From: Cutaneotrichosporon cavernicola | Taxonomy: Eukaryota > Basidiomycota > Tremellomycetes > Trichosporonales > Trichosporonaceae | Assembly (NCBI RefSeq): GCF_030864355.1 | Contig: NC_083398.1 | Location: forward strand, 372,001-436,000 | DNA: 64,000 bases | Direction: 5' to 3' | Shown here: positions 11,684-21,131 of the stretch, one piece after another | Layout: the number at the start of each line of letters is the position of its first letter | Position numbering within the stretch: position 1 is the first letter of the stretch | Program-made: the position numbers and the translations under genes | Notes under the pieces: model-generated | What the model saw: only the letters and a program-made list of their open reading frames with translations | The model's database searches: none | Told to the model about the DNA's origin: nothing

Positions 11684-12881
11684 CTCGTCTACTTTCAGCA
11701 CAGTCGGATGGAAACGTACGTTGTGGTGGCAATGAGAGTTTGGAAAGTTGGTAGGGATGAGGGTGAGCGTTCTTGTTTATATCTGAGAGCGTACAGCATG
11801 ATTCTGAAGCCATCCTCGTCGTCATGGTCCTGGGTTGAGTTGTGCTCGCAGGTGGCATGATCCTGAGCCCTGATGCCATCGTTCTGACCACTTCCTGGTC
11901 GGGTCTCAATTGGGCAGGCCGAGGTGGAACGGCAATGACTCGTTGAGCCTTACGACATCGACTAAGGTATTGTTACGTCGGTGTCTGACTCCATTGAGAT
12001 CATGGTGTTGGATAGCCTCGAAGGCTCGTGCATATTCAGGGTAGATTGTAAATAAGATAAAAGGCTTTTACTCGTAGTTTCGGTATACTCTTCATACCTC
12101 ATGACAACAGATAGACTAACTGGCCAATTGGCCAAGCTGCTGTCGTGGTCTCCCTGGGATTTCGTCAGTGGCACCAAGTCGAGGATGATACCCGACCGTT
12201 TCCCCTCACACTGTTTAACTTCCCTCTGGGCACCGAGTAGGGCACACATGTGATCCCACATAAGTGCAGCTTAAATCCCGGAATCCCTACATCACACGCG
12301 TCAGCTACAGTAGGCGAGTCCATTTCCTCGCAAATACTTGTCTGTTCCAGGACACGGAAGACTCTCCTGATGTTCCGGGGCCGACGGCCCACAAGACACA
12401 CACCCATACCGAGGGCATATCGACGGAGGTTAAGGGCAGCCACGCATTTCTCAATGCCTCACCCAATTTGAGGGGGGTGAGGCTCCCCGTGCATAAGAGT
12501 CCAACGTCCTCCTTGAGCTTGTGAAGATAGCAGCGAAGCTAGCCGTCCACTGTCGAGATCACCTTTCTGTGTGAGGTTGGTCATTAAGTGCCAAGAATGG
12601 ATGGTAGATCAAAGGTGAGAAGAAGGGTGGTGAGGAGGAAGAACAAGCCGAGCGTGGAAAGGAAGGCGGTGAAAAAGGCAAGACGCCCCAAACACCTCCA
12701 CCATCTTCCTGCGACAAACTCCCATACACATCCTTCCCTGACAAGGCCAGTAATTCGAGCTGGTACTACACAGATGCATATCATGTAGGGCTCACACGGA
12801 CGTCACTTGTCCCAGGCGTGGCCCGGAAGTCTGACTCGAAGCCCTCTGTAATGTCTACAAAATAGCCTTCATGGTCTGAGC
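11684..12881. other. Region without a supportable gene
   Basis: About 1.2 kb. Short frames on both strands (for example minus 12165-12443 and plus 12588-12788) show no family motif, no consistent splice partners and low-complexity basic composition. They may be decayed remnants of the neighbouring lineage-specific genes. Confidence 0.45.
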
Positions 12882-13595
12882 CTAGGCCATCTCCATGCGC
12901 CACTGCGCTACCATGATACAGCGCAGAATTGCCTTGCGGAGGTCGACTACCCCTTTCAAAATGGGTGTCATATATGTGAGACAAGCTTGTGCCCGCAACG
13001 CCTTGTCCCGGAGGCTGGCGATGTTTGTACACTCTCTGACCTTGAGACGAGCCAACGAAGCCTGCATGCCTTCGAAGTAGGTCCACATGTGCTCGCACTC
13101 CGCCTCGGTCATACTCAAGTTCAACAGCGGAAGGTGGATATGGAGAGACGGTAACCCATCGGGGTTGGTCATATTGGAGATGACGACAAAGTTGGGCTCG
13201 AGAGGCGGTTGAAGTGTACGGTGGCGGATGATGGCCACGTGGATCCGGACATTGAGCAAGTTAAATCGCTGTTCGTCGAGAGCGGTGAGGAACTTGATCT
13301 CTTCGAGACTCAATTGGAGCTCCTGGATGCGTATTCGAGTATCGGAGAGCATGTCACGGTACTTGATTACACAGTCCTGACAGTGCTTGATTCTGTCGTT
13401 TACCATCTTGAAAACCTCGCCAATGTTCAGCAGAAACACGAGGGAATACTTTAGAGGGGCTATGCGCAGCGCCTTCGCGCGGTCGGAATACATTTTCACC
13501 CCCTCGTGGTGAGGTCTTCCACGGGGATGAGGAGGGGAGAAAGTGGCTGGCATCAGCAGGGGGATACAAGAGAACGCACATTTGGCTGGGTCCAT
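12882..13595 (-). CDS. Lineage-specific coiled-coil protein, 237 aa
   Basis: Single-exon frame with ATG at 13593-13595. The middle (roughly residues 50-110) is a helical, coiled-coil-like run: NIGEVFKMVNDRIKHCQDC, then MLSDTRIRIQELQLSLEEIK. This is followed by FNLLNVRIHVAIIRHRTL and a C-terminal helical part, AECEHMWTYFEGMQASLARL to VDLRKAILRCIMVAQ. No signal peptide or membrane segment, and no family recognised. Codon use is less GC3-biased than the housekeeping genes nearby, in keeping with a young or fast-evolving gene. The frame is long enough on AT-mixed DNA to be real, but expression is unproven. Confidence 0.5.
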   Translation of the reverse strand: MDPAKCAFSCIPLLMPATFSPPHPRGRPHHEGVKMYSDRAKALRIAPLKYSLVFLLNIGEVFKMVNDRIKHCQDCVIKYRDMLSDTRIRIQELQLSLEEIKFLTALDEQRFNLLNVRIHVAIIRHRTLQPPLEPNFVVISNMTNPDGLPSLHIHLPLLNLSMTEAECEHMWTYFEGMQASLARLKVRECTNIASLRDKALRAQACLTYMTPILKGVVDLRKAILRCIMVAQWRMEMA

Positions 13596-14200
13596 GTTGA
13601 GTGATCGCTCGACTGACTGAGTGTTAAGTTGAAATGTGGGATGGATGGAAGGAAGGAAGGTTGTCCTCTCATGTCAAAGGAATATAAGTGCGGTGGTGTA
13701 ATGGCAAGCAGCGAACTGGGGGCGACAACCTCCTCAACCCATGCTCGCGCCTCTCGCACTCCAATGCTAGGCTTAGGTAAAAGTTTCCCTCCGGGCCAAA
13801 GGATTACACACGGGAATCACAGCGGCCCGTAACATTGCGTAACAGACATACATTTAAGATCCAAGACATGTCTTAAACAGAAACCGGATTAAACAGAAAC
13901 CGGATTCGGACACAAGTCCGACACCCTAATTGAGATCCATTGACTCAACCTGAAACCAGAGAGTCCGAGGATTCCTGTTAATACTACACAAGACACAAAC
14001 TCGTTCCTTTCATCAAGCCATCTATCCCCAATACCCAATTACCCAACTCAATCCATAGACCCCCCGTCTGCTAGTCAGGATAAACGGGCTCTCCCTCGGC
14101 CTCTCCCTCCCAGGATTCAGGCTGACCAACAGATTCCCCGCCACCAACCGCGTACGGCCCAAAGACCAAGCTCCATATCAATCTGGAAAAGACCGCGCCC
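13596..14200. other. Intergenic stretch in accessory region
   Basis: About 600 bases with no coding signal. A short direct repeat, TTAAACAGAAACCGGATT, occurs twice near 13872-13906. The remainder is AT-richer than the genes. Confidence 0.45.
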
Positions 14201-14538
14201 TCGCTCGCGCGTTAGTGCACCATCGAAAGCGAGATCTCAGAGTTCTACATCGACCCCTTGGAGGTATTTGGAGAACACCTCGCCTCCGCGCCTCTGACAT
14301 TGGCAAGGTGGACACGTGGAGGAGCAACCTAGAGACCACCCTTGCAGAGGTGCAAGCCGACCTGACTGACTTGCAAACCGAAGCAGACAACAAAGCTACG
14401 CAGGCTGGCCCACAAGGCAGAACACCAAAAATACCTCGACTAGCGCTGCGTTTCTCGTTCCCCGACGATCCCAGGATGTTGAGTGGTCTGCTGATGGCTG
14501 CGGGTGATGGGATACAGCACTGGACGCCTTCGATATGA
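14201..14538 (+). pseudogene. Probable gene fragment encoding a short coiled coil
   Basis: The frame ESEISEFYIDPLE can be spliced at a GTATTT donor (about 14264) to a CTGACATTGGCAAG acceptor (about 14306), giving VDTWRSNLETTLAEVQADL followed by TDLQTEADNK, a clear heptad-like helix. No ATG could be connected upstream: the frame is closed by a TAG just before 14212. Downstream, an alternative frame (KLRRLAHKAEHQKYLD, stop) reads more naturally as the helix continuation than the main frame, suggesting a one-base slip near 14390. I interpret this as a decayed copy of a coiled-coil gene like its neighbours. Confidence 0.35.
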
Positions 14539-15289
14539 GATGGGGGTCGGGAGAGAGGAAGAGCGCCATATCCGAAGCGAGATTCTCGAAATGGCTGGTG
14601 TTTCCGAGCACATGGCTGAATGTAGAGTTACGGTGCTGGTACGGTGGGATGTACATGGGTAGTGTACCTTGGGTCTGGTAGTTGTTTTAGATTTGCCATA
14701 ATTTCGGCAGGGCCGCGCGGTGGCGCGGCGCGGCAGGCACATAACCCATTCATCGACTGGTCAAGGCGGAGGACCACAAGCTGCAATGAAATGATGTAGC
14801 ATCTAAGTCTGTATGGGCTATGGATATGTAATGTCTTTCATCATTGTGAATGGATTTGCATATCGTTGATGGCGACAACTTGGGTAAGGGAAGGGGAAGA
14901 TAGACAGGAGACAATTCCGAGCCGACGGAAGCTGGAATTGCGAGAGACAAACTTGGGCTGCGTCTCGGATCTCCGACACTTTGTGAATTGTCTTATATTC
15001 GATTTAGGTTTCAGGTGCTTGCCGTTCAACATTCAACGGGTTAACGGGTCGTGGATTGTCGATTGTCGAACGAAATCAAATGGCCAAAGATGCCACCGTT
15101 TCCCAATGCCCAAACAAGTCGAGTCAACAGCACTCTCCAACCCATACAAAGCTGATTGTCTTTTTTCCTTAAAGACTTGAGCGTTACTCTTATTCTATAA
15201 TCTCAACTCGCTCATCCGTCCATCTATCCATCCATCCATCCATCCATCCAAACCCCCTTTCCCACCGCACCACACACGTTGCGCAAACA
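14539..15289. other. Upstream region of the F-box gene
   Basis: About 750 bases without a gene. A short ATCC microsatellite (about 15221-15250, seven or eight units) lies just before the F-box ORF start at 15290. Confidence 0.55.
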
Positions 15290-16486
15290 ATGCCAACCAA
15301 ATTCAACCTCAACCTTTCTCGGTTCCTTCCAATGAACCTCTTGAAGACATCTTCTACTCGCCAGCTCAAGGCTACCAACTCGATGTCATCCGACCCCAGC
15401 TCCCCCACCAGCCCCGAAAACGAGGAACGGCCTCATGAACCCCGATCGTACCTCGACGCATGGGAACAAATCCTCTCATACGTCGACGTACCCGAGCTAC
15501 TTGCTGTTCGCGGGGTATGTCGTACCCTTCGTGAAGCAGCCGATATGCGTCTAAGCTCGCATGTTGTGTTCCACGGTGACAAGATCAAGAACGGTACAAA
15601 CCTCGTTTGGACGGCCCACTGCAATATCAGCCTTGCCAAGAATCCTGACCTGTGGGACAATGTGCAGGTCCTCGACATTGTCGGCGAATGTGACTGTGAC
15701 GCAGAATGGACCCTCGACACACCCTGCACTTGCCTCGAGTCTCTAGGCTTAATCCTAGACCACACCGTCCCCTTCAAGCTCAATCTCGAGTGCATCCGGG
15801 TCAACATGCGGAATTTCCGCCTCGGCTTCCCACTCTTGACATCCAAGGTCCACGCCCAGCAGGTCATCTACGACCTCGACCTCTATCCCACCAAGCCGTC
15901 ATTGTGTTGCCTTCCCCTCGCCCCGATCTGTGGATCCCGAAACGTGGCGGTCAACATCCGGTACGATCCCGAATGTCACCATGTCCCACACACCGACTTT
16001 GCCGCCCAGTACTACGATCCCCATGTGTCCTACTCGCTCCAGTTTCTGCCTGCGACCCGTCCCCGTCTGCCCGAATGGTACGGCGTCCAATCCTGCGGTT
16101 CGAGGGTATACGGGTATCCAGAAGGACATCGAGCTGGACGGCTTGCCGAGAACCTCCTGGGAATCCTTGCCGAGTTGGCAACCCACAAACCGGGACAGGC
16201 GCACTTCATCTTCGGGCGCCTCCAACACTGGCCGGGATGTTGGTTCTCTCGCGACCACCGCATGGTCACTGACCTGGTAGCCTACGAGGGTCTTCCGTGG
16301 AACAAGTTCGCTCCCAGCGTCGCCGCTGAAATTTTCAAACTCAAGTTTGACGAGGCCCACAATGATTGCCTCGAATCCCTCAGCGAAAGAGCGCAAGAAT
16401 GGCGACGAGCGGAGCAGCTCATCTTCGCGATACCACAGCTCGCACTCGAGGGGCCTTGTGTGTGTGGTTGTTTCTTTGTAGAGTAG
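15290..16486 (+). CDS. F-box-like protein, 398 aa
   Basis: Intronless frame from ATG 15290. After a Ser/Pro-rich N-terminus, residues about 52-90 (YLDAWEQILSYVDVPELLAV then RGVCRTLREAADMRL) form an F-box: a helix-turn-helix with the Leu/Ile and Val/Pro pattern and a trailing RxxCRxLR. F-box proteins recruit substrates to SCF ubiquitin ligases through Skp1. The C-terminal 300 residues show no LRR or WD repeats but keep an LD-x-VG style strand pattern (VQVLDIVGECDC). The end, GPCVCGCFFVE, has a C-x-C-x-C pattern. Trichosporonales carry large families of such single-exon F-box proteins of unknown target (general knowledge, not checked here). An alternative start is Met 34 or later. Confidence 0.68.
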   Translation: MPTKFNLNLSRFLPMNLLKTSSTRQLKATNSMSSDPSSPTSPENEERPHEPRSYLDAWEQILSYVDVPELLAVRGVCRTLREAADMRLSSHVVFHGDKIKNGTNLVWTAHCNISLAKNPDLWDNVQVLDIVGECDCDAEWTLDTPCTCLESLGLILDHTVPFKLNLECIRVNMRNFRLGFPLLTSKVHAQQVIYDLDLYPTKPSLCCLPLAPICGSRNVAVNIRYDPECHHVPHTDFAAQYYDPHVSYSLQFLPATRPRLPEWYGVQSCGSRVYGYPEGHRAGRLAENLLGILAELATHKPGQAHFIFGRLQHWPGCWFSRDHRMVTDLVAYEGLPWNKFAPSVAAEIFKLKFDEAHNDCLESLSERAQEWRRAEQLIFAIPQLALEGPCVCGCFFVE

Positions 16487-16616
16487 CACTTGGTCGTTTT
16501 ACTGTATCCATAGCTTGCAGACATAGGATGTATCGATTGATTACCCGGAGTGTCTAGAATGTGTCGGCGTTGACGGCGGGGAACGCCCTTCATCCAGCAC
16601 TTACCGATCTCCACCA

Positions 16617-16703
16617 GACGCTTTAGCTCAGTGGGAGAGCGAGCGAGTGAAGCGCCTAGGTGTCCAGTTCGTTCGGTCGTGTGTTCAATCCACACAAGCG
16701 TCA
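16617..16703 (+). tRNA. tRNA-Phe (GAA) with 15-nt intron
   Basis: Acceptor stem GACGCTT (16617-16623) pairs perfectly with AAGCGTC (16696-16702); the discriminator is A16703. D arm: GCTC/GAGC. Anticodon stem AGCGA (16642-16646) pairs with TCGTT (16669-16673), with one G-T pair. Anticodon GAA is 16649-16651, preceded by T33 and followed by G37. An intron at 16653-16667 sits one base after the anticodon, the canonical position. T arm: GTGTG-TTCAATC-CACAC. The mature length is 72 nt. Internal A and B boxes are present (TAGCTCAGTGG, GTTCAATCC), and a TTTT pol III stop lies at 16735-16738. Confidence 0.85.
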
Positions 16704-17230
16704 GCACGTACTCGACGAGTTCGAGGAGAATATGTTTTGGAAGGAGGAGGGGGTGTAGGAATATTTTGAGTGCGAGCCAATGGGGCGAGTCTGGAGGAGC
16801 AGGGTTGAGGCGAAGCTCTGCAGCCCCAATGTCACTCTCGCTTGAGTGGCAGCAGCAGACTCCGACACAATGTGAGACTGCCACACAAAGCGATGGAGAA
16901 GAGTCGTAGTTAATGCCAAAACCGCACACATCATTGAAGCACGCGAAACACATTCCACGTTCCTGACAGGTTTCATCGTGGTTTTCCTCAACTAAACGGT
17001 AGTCACCGATATACAAGAACATTTCGCATGCTCTGCTTGGACTAGTATGCTCGTTGCCAGACAAAGAACTGGATGCATACATGCATTCCCTCTGTGATGG
17101 TGTTGTTAGTGACTCACACAAAGTCACGTTAAGGCTATGCCAAGAGGGCCCCGCATCCCCTTGCGTCGCGCACAAACCTCCTCCTGGACACCTTGGACCC
17201 TCGTACCCCCTGACCACTGACCAGCCAACG
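16704..17230. other. Intergenic, tRNA to next gene
   Basis: About 530 bases. A 311-codon antisense frame (minus 16282-17217) runs across the tRNA and the F-box 3' end. It lacks any family motif and I treat it as chance. Confidence 0.5.
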
Positions 17231-18589
17231 ATGCTCCATCATCATTCATCTCTACTCTTGCCATCACAACATCCGTCGCCGACGCCATTCACGGTGCAGT
17301 CCCACGCCCACGCTTCCCCCCCGCCCTCACCAGGGCGGGCTTCATCCTCTTTGACATCAACTCCCTCCCTCTGCCCCGATTCGCCGACAATGTCTCTCGC
17401 CCCATCACCCTCCATCCACACTCCCCCACCACCATGCCGCCCACCCACCCTCCACAACCCCACATCACCCACCCTCATAACAGACATGCCCTCCCCGACC
17501 TCGACCGCGCCCTCGACACCCACTGCGCGGCGTAGTTGGAAGCCCACGATGCCTTCGATTTTGGGCAAGATGCGCAACTCGATGGGACCGCGGACTAGTG
17601 TGGAGTGTGCTTGGAGTCCACCTGATCCACAACGCGAGGCCCGAGAGGACGACAACAGGCTGTTCGGTGCGGTACAATGTCTCCTCCACTCCCCTCCTCC
17701 CGTCCCACCCTCCCTCCCGTTCCTCCCTTCCTCCCGTTCCTCCCTCCCTCCCTCCCCCCAACCCCATCCTTCCTGTCCCGAGGTAGCTGATACCAGCACG
17801 CTTGAAAGCCGGCTATCCGTGCGAGGACGTCAAGCATATCTTGACGCTTGCGGGCAAGCACCATCGTGAACTCGACGCTCAGGTCAACTTTGTCGCGTCC
17901 TGGGTTGCCATGGTGTCCGAATGGGCTGTGAGTGACTCGCGACTCGCCTCTCTCCTCCCCCCCCCCCCCTTCCCCCCTACACCGCCCCCATACCCCACTC
18001 TCCGGCCCACCGGCCGCGCTAACAAAAGGGATCCATCACGACGTACCTCCCGGCTCTCACTGCCACACAACGGCCGCTGGTCGTCCAACTGCGCGCCCAG
18101 GCTGAGACGTATCTGTCTCTGACTCAGCTCCTGGCACTGGAACATGCGCAGACGGGGGGACGATTACGCGTCGCCGACGCACTGCTGCACCATGCTCGCG
18201 TGTGGATCGAGCTCGGTCGTGACCGCACTCACCAGCGCTTCGAGGACTTTGAGCGAGCTTCCGAAGGACGAGGGTGGCGGGGCAGTGCAGAGCGCCGCGG
18301 GAGTCAACATCACGACGACGTAGCTGGCAACCTCGACTCGATCGCCAACTTCCTCAGCGAGCTCACGAGCGTTGAGAGCCGCTTGCCCCATCTCCGCATG
18401 AGACTTGGTGAGGCAGTTGAAAGATTGCTTGAAGCACAGAAGGAACTCGATGAGATGGTGCGCTCAATCGAGGCTGCCAAGAGCCTGATTGAGGGCTTAG
18501 TGGACGGCTCGGCGTGGACAGGAGCAGGAACACGTGTGATGGCTGATCTGACCACCGCACAGACTGACGCGCCTTGCCTCGCCGACTAA
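17231..18589 (+). CDS. Lineage-specific protein with Pro/Ser-rich N-terminus and helical C-terminus
   Basis: Three exons. The N-terminal exon is Pro/Ser/His-rich and includes RRSWKPTMPSILGKMRNSMG. A donor at 17667 (GTGCGG, phase 1) joins an acceptor at 17796 (CTGATACCAG), giving NRLFARLKAGYPCEDVKHI, then LTLAGKHHRELDAQVNFVAS. A second intron (GTGAGTGACTCG near 17927 to GCTAACAAAAG at 18028) leads to SITTYLPALTATQRPLVVQL and a C-terminal helical block, LPHLRMRLGEAVERLLEAQK then ELDEMVRSIEAAKSLIEG. No domain recognised. Start uncertain: 17231 is the first ATG in frame after the last upstream low-quality sequence; Met codons near 17390 and 17486 are alternatives. Confidence 0.5.
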
Positions 18590-19116
18590 AACGGCATGGC
18601 CGCGTCTGTTGGTGGACAGAGATAGAGTGTCACTGTTCATGTTTCGCTAGTTGTCTGGTATACCCATATAGATAGATGTATGCTGCTTGTATCTAGTGTC
18701 GCCCAGCTGGTTTTGTCGGACGCAGAATGCCGAAAGAGGATCTTTGCAAGTAAAAGTAACGCGAACACGTGTACTGTGCAATTGTCTGCGATTCCAAAGC
18801 CCAGGACTGGATCAACAAGAATGTCAGACAACACAAGTGCGGTCGCATTGAGCATGTCTCGAGTTAAACTATTCTAACGAGTCACCAAACACACACAAAC
18901 ACATACATCGTGTTTCCAGCCACGCTCATACCCGAGGATGCTATGACTACAAAATGGGGTGAAGCCCTCTTTCACTGTCGAAAGACATTTGCCACCAGCC
19001 ATCACCTTGCTTCCAAACCATTTCTTCCCCTTACCATCAGCATACAGTATAAACCCACTCCACTTCACATCTCGAGCTTCATCCTTCAAGGATCACTCTC
19101 CACTCCAGTACCTCGC
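18590..19116. other. Intergenic with promoter-like sequence
   Basis: About 530 bases. A TATA-like CAGTATAAACCC lies near 19046-19057, about 65 bases before the next ATG. No gene seen. Confidence 0.5.
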
Positions 19117-20252
19117 ATGTCGCTCGCCAACCGTCGTTCGGGCGCGCCACACGCCCTCCGCATCCCAGGGGCCCCGGCCACTCTTCCCTCACGCCATCTC
19201 TCAACCAAATCAACCGCTCCCCAACTCTGCACGTACGGCCTCCAGCTTTCCTCGCTGCACATCGAGCCATCCGATCCTCCAGCAATCAAGAAGAAAAACA
19301 GCAAGAAGCCCGTCGAGAACCATGAGAAGCTCCTCGTCGGCCGCGACCCGAGGTGGGCCCATTTCCACTTCAACGGCTCGTCGGCACTATGGGCCGTCCA
19401 CCTTCTTGGTGAGCTCTCGCGGTTCTGTACAAGCTAACAGCAGACCACATTGAGCAGACGTTCCCGCTGCAACCGATCATCGCGTTAACGCCCCATTGCA
19501 AGATAATCAGAGGATGGGAGGCGCACATTGGGGCGTTTGACATCAGCCACCCCTCGCGTCTGGAGGGCAAACCCTGGCTTTTCCCCCGCGCCGCTCTGAC
19601 GTGGTGGAGCGAGAGCTACACTGAGCAGCTGAAACGCCTGTTCCCAAGGGAAGACATCGTGTTCCTCCTCCACAGGGCCGAAGAGGTGATCGCATCACTC
19701 AAGGCGGGCGACGACGAATTTCGCAACCTCAAGGAAAGCCTGTACTGGTTGATGGTACGCTGCCTTGAGCTACTTCACAGCTGACAAAAGGCCGAGAGCA
19801 CCCCAAGCATCTGCTCCTCGGTAGCGAGCACACACACCTTCTCCCTGTCCACTTCGGTCACATCCAACCCGTCCACAATCGCTGACAAATACACCCGATC
19901 TGTCCTACAATCATACTCTGTTAGGATAACGGCCTTGCGGACAATGTTCAGCGCCATCCACCGCCTCCCGGCTCTGCTCGTCGTCATCCGCTCCTTGTTA
20001 CAGTACCTGCGTGTCCGCGCTCGGTCAGAGTGCGCCGCCATTGCGGCTCGCGAGCGGAAGCGTACAAACACAGTATTTGATGGGCAGGTGATCGAGCGTC
20101 TTGGTGAGATGGCTTGTTGGCACGTTGCGCCCGAGGAGCGGCTAGAGGAGCTTGAGGGACTGGCAGTGGAGTGGTTTGAGTGCGGGGAACGCTGGATGCG
20201 TGATCTCGGACGCTTGGCCGACCTAATCGACTGCCGTCTGGGGACTGATTAG
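19117..20252 (+). CDS. Lineage-specific protein of unknown function
   Basis: Three exons: 19117-19408, 19444-19754 and 19791-20252. The joins keep frame (AVHLL/DHIEQTFPLQPIIAL and KESLYWLM/AESTPS), and both introns have GT...CTAAC/CTGAC...AG signals. The first exon is basic and Ser/Pro-rich with a KKKNSKK patch. The middle holds HCKIIRGWEAHIGAFDISHP and LKRLFPREDIVFLLHRAEEV. The C-terminal half is helical (RLPALLVVIRSLLQYLRVRA, then VIERLGEMACWH). No recognised domain. Its layout (basic Ser/Pro head, helical tail) recalls the gene at 17231, but I found no clear shared motif. Confidence 0.55.
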
Positions 20253-21131
20253 GCAAGCTCGTGGGACGCGGTGGCGGCGATGATACCTTGGATCATGGAG
20301 ATGAAAGTTGCACAGAGATCACGTGTATTGATCTGAAGGATATCAATTGGAGCAAGTGATTGTCAGGAACTTGGGAGCTGGGAAATGACTGGAATTGTTG
20401 TAGGTTGGAGTAATGTATTGATCCCGAGATCCGAGACTGTTAAGACATTTGTACACTTTTATTGAATAATCAAAGTGGCGTTTGTAACCTGATAAGCCTG
20501 ATAACGACCCTGATTCCTTGCAACATTCCTTGTTCATCCAACCTCTCCTCAAATCTCTCTACCCTTTAATATATACTCGTCGTCATTCAAAGAGTACTTT
20601 AGACTTCTCTTTAATACTTGTATTCAACCAGGTCTAAAGTAAACCTAGAACATAAGATGAGTATTTGGAAACGCACAAAAGTGACTGATGGTATCAGAAT
20701 ATTCCCTCCACAACCCCCTTACCTTCTACTTGAAGCCCCTTTGCCCCTTTACCTCTTTGATCACTCCATCAAACTACTAAATTCATCCTTGGGTCCTTTT
20801 ACCTTTTACACATCATCCAGTGCGGTCATTCCATCACCAAATCAGTGACTTGAATGGTTTCACTTGCTACTCTCGCCCCCCAATCACCAATCACCCCTTT
20901 CCTTCCTCACCATCCGCACCCACACCCACACCCACACAGCTATCAGGCCGATACAACTCAACTCGCTCCCACCGCCGTGTCAACTTGACGTGCCACCTTT
21001 AAATGTCCAACTTTGCATCTTCATTCTTCACTTCTCCTATCATCTCTCAACTGTGACTTTGTCACGCACCAGTCGCTTTGCCCCTCCCTCCCTCCATCCA
21101 CGCCACACAACCCACATTCTTCACCTTCACA
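20253..21131. other. Intergenic, AT-rich
   Basis: About 880 bases, distinctly AT-richer than the genes around it (especially 20440-20830), with CACACCCACACC repeats near 20922-20937 and a pyrimidine-rich leader before 21132. No gene supported. Confidence 0.55.

Noticed and set aside
12165..12443. Minus-strand 92-codon frame
   Set aside because: No recognisable content, no splice support, no codon-usage signal; possibly a decayed remnant only.
16282..17217. 311-codon minus-strand frame with a Cys-rich middle part
   Set aside because: It is antisense to the F-box coding end and to the tRNA, has no family motif or natural start context, and is explained by chance in GC-rich DNA.
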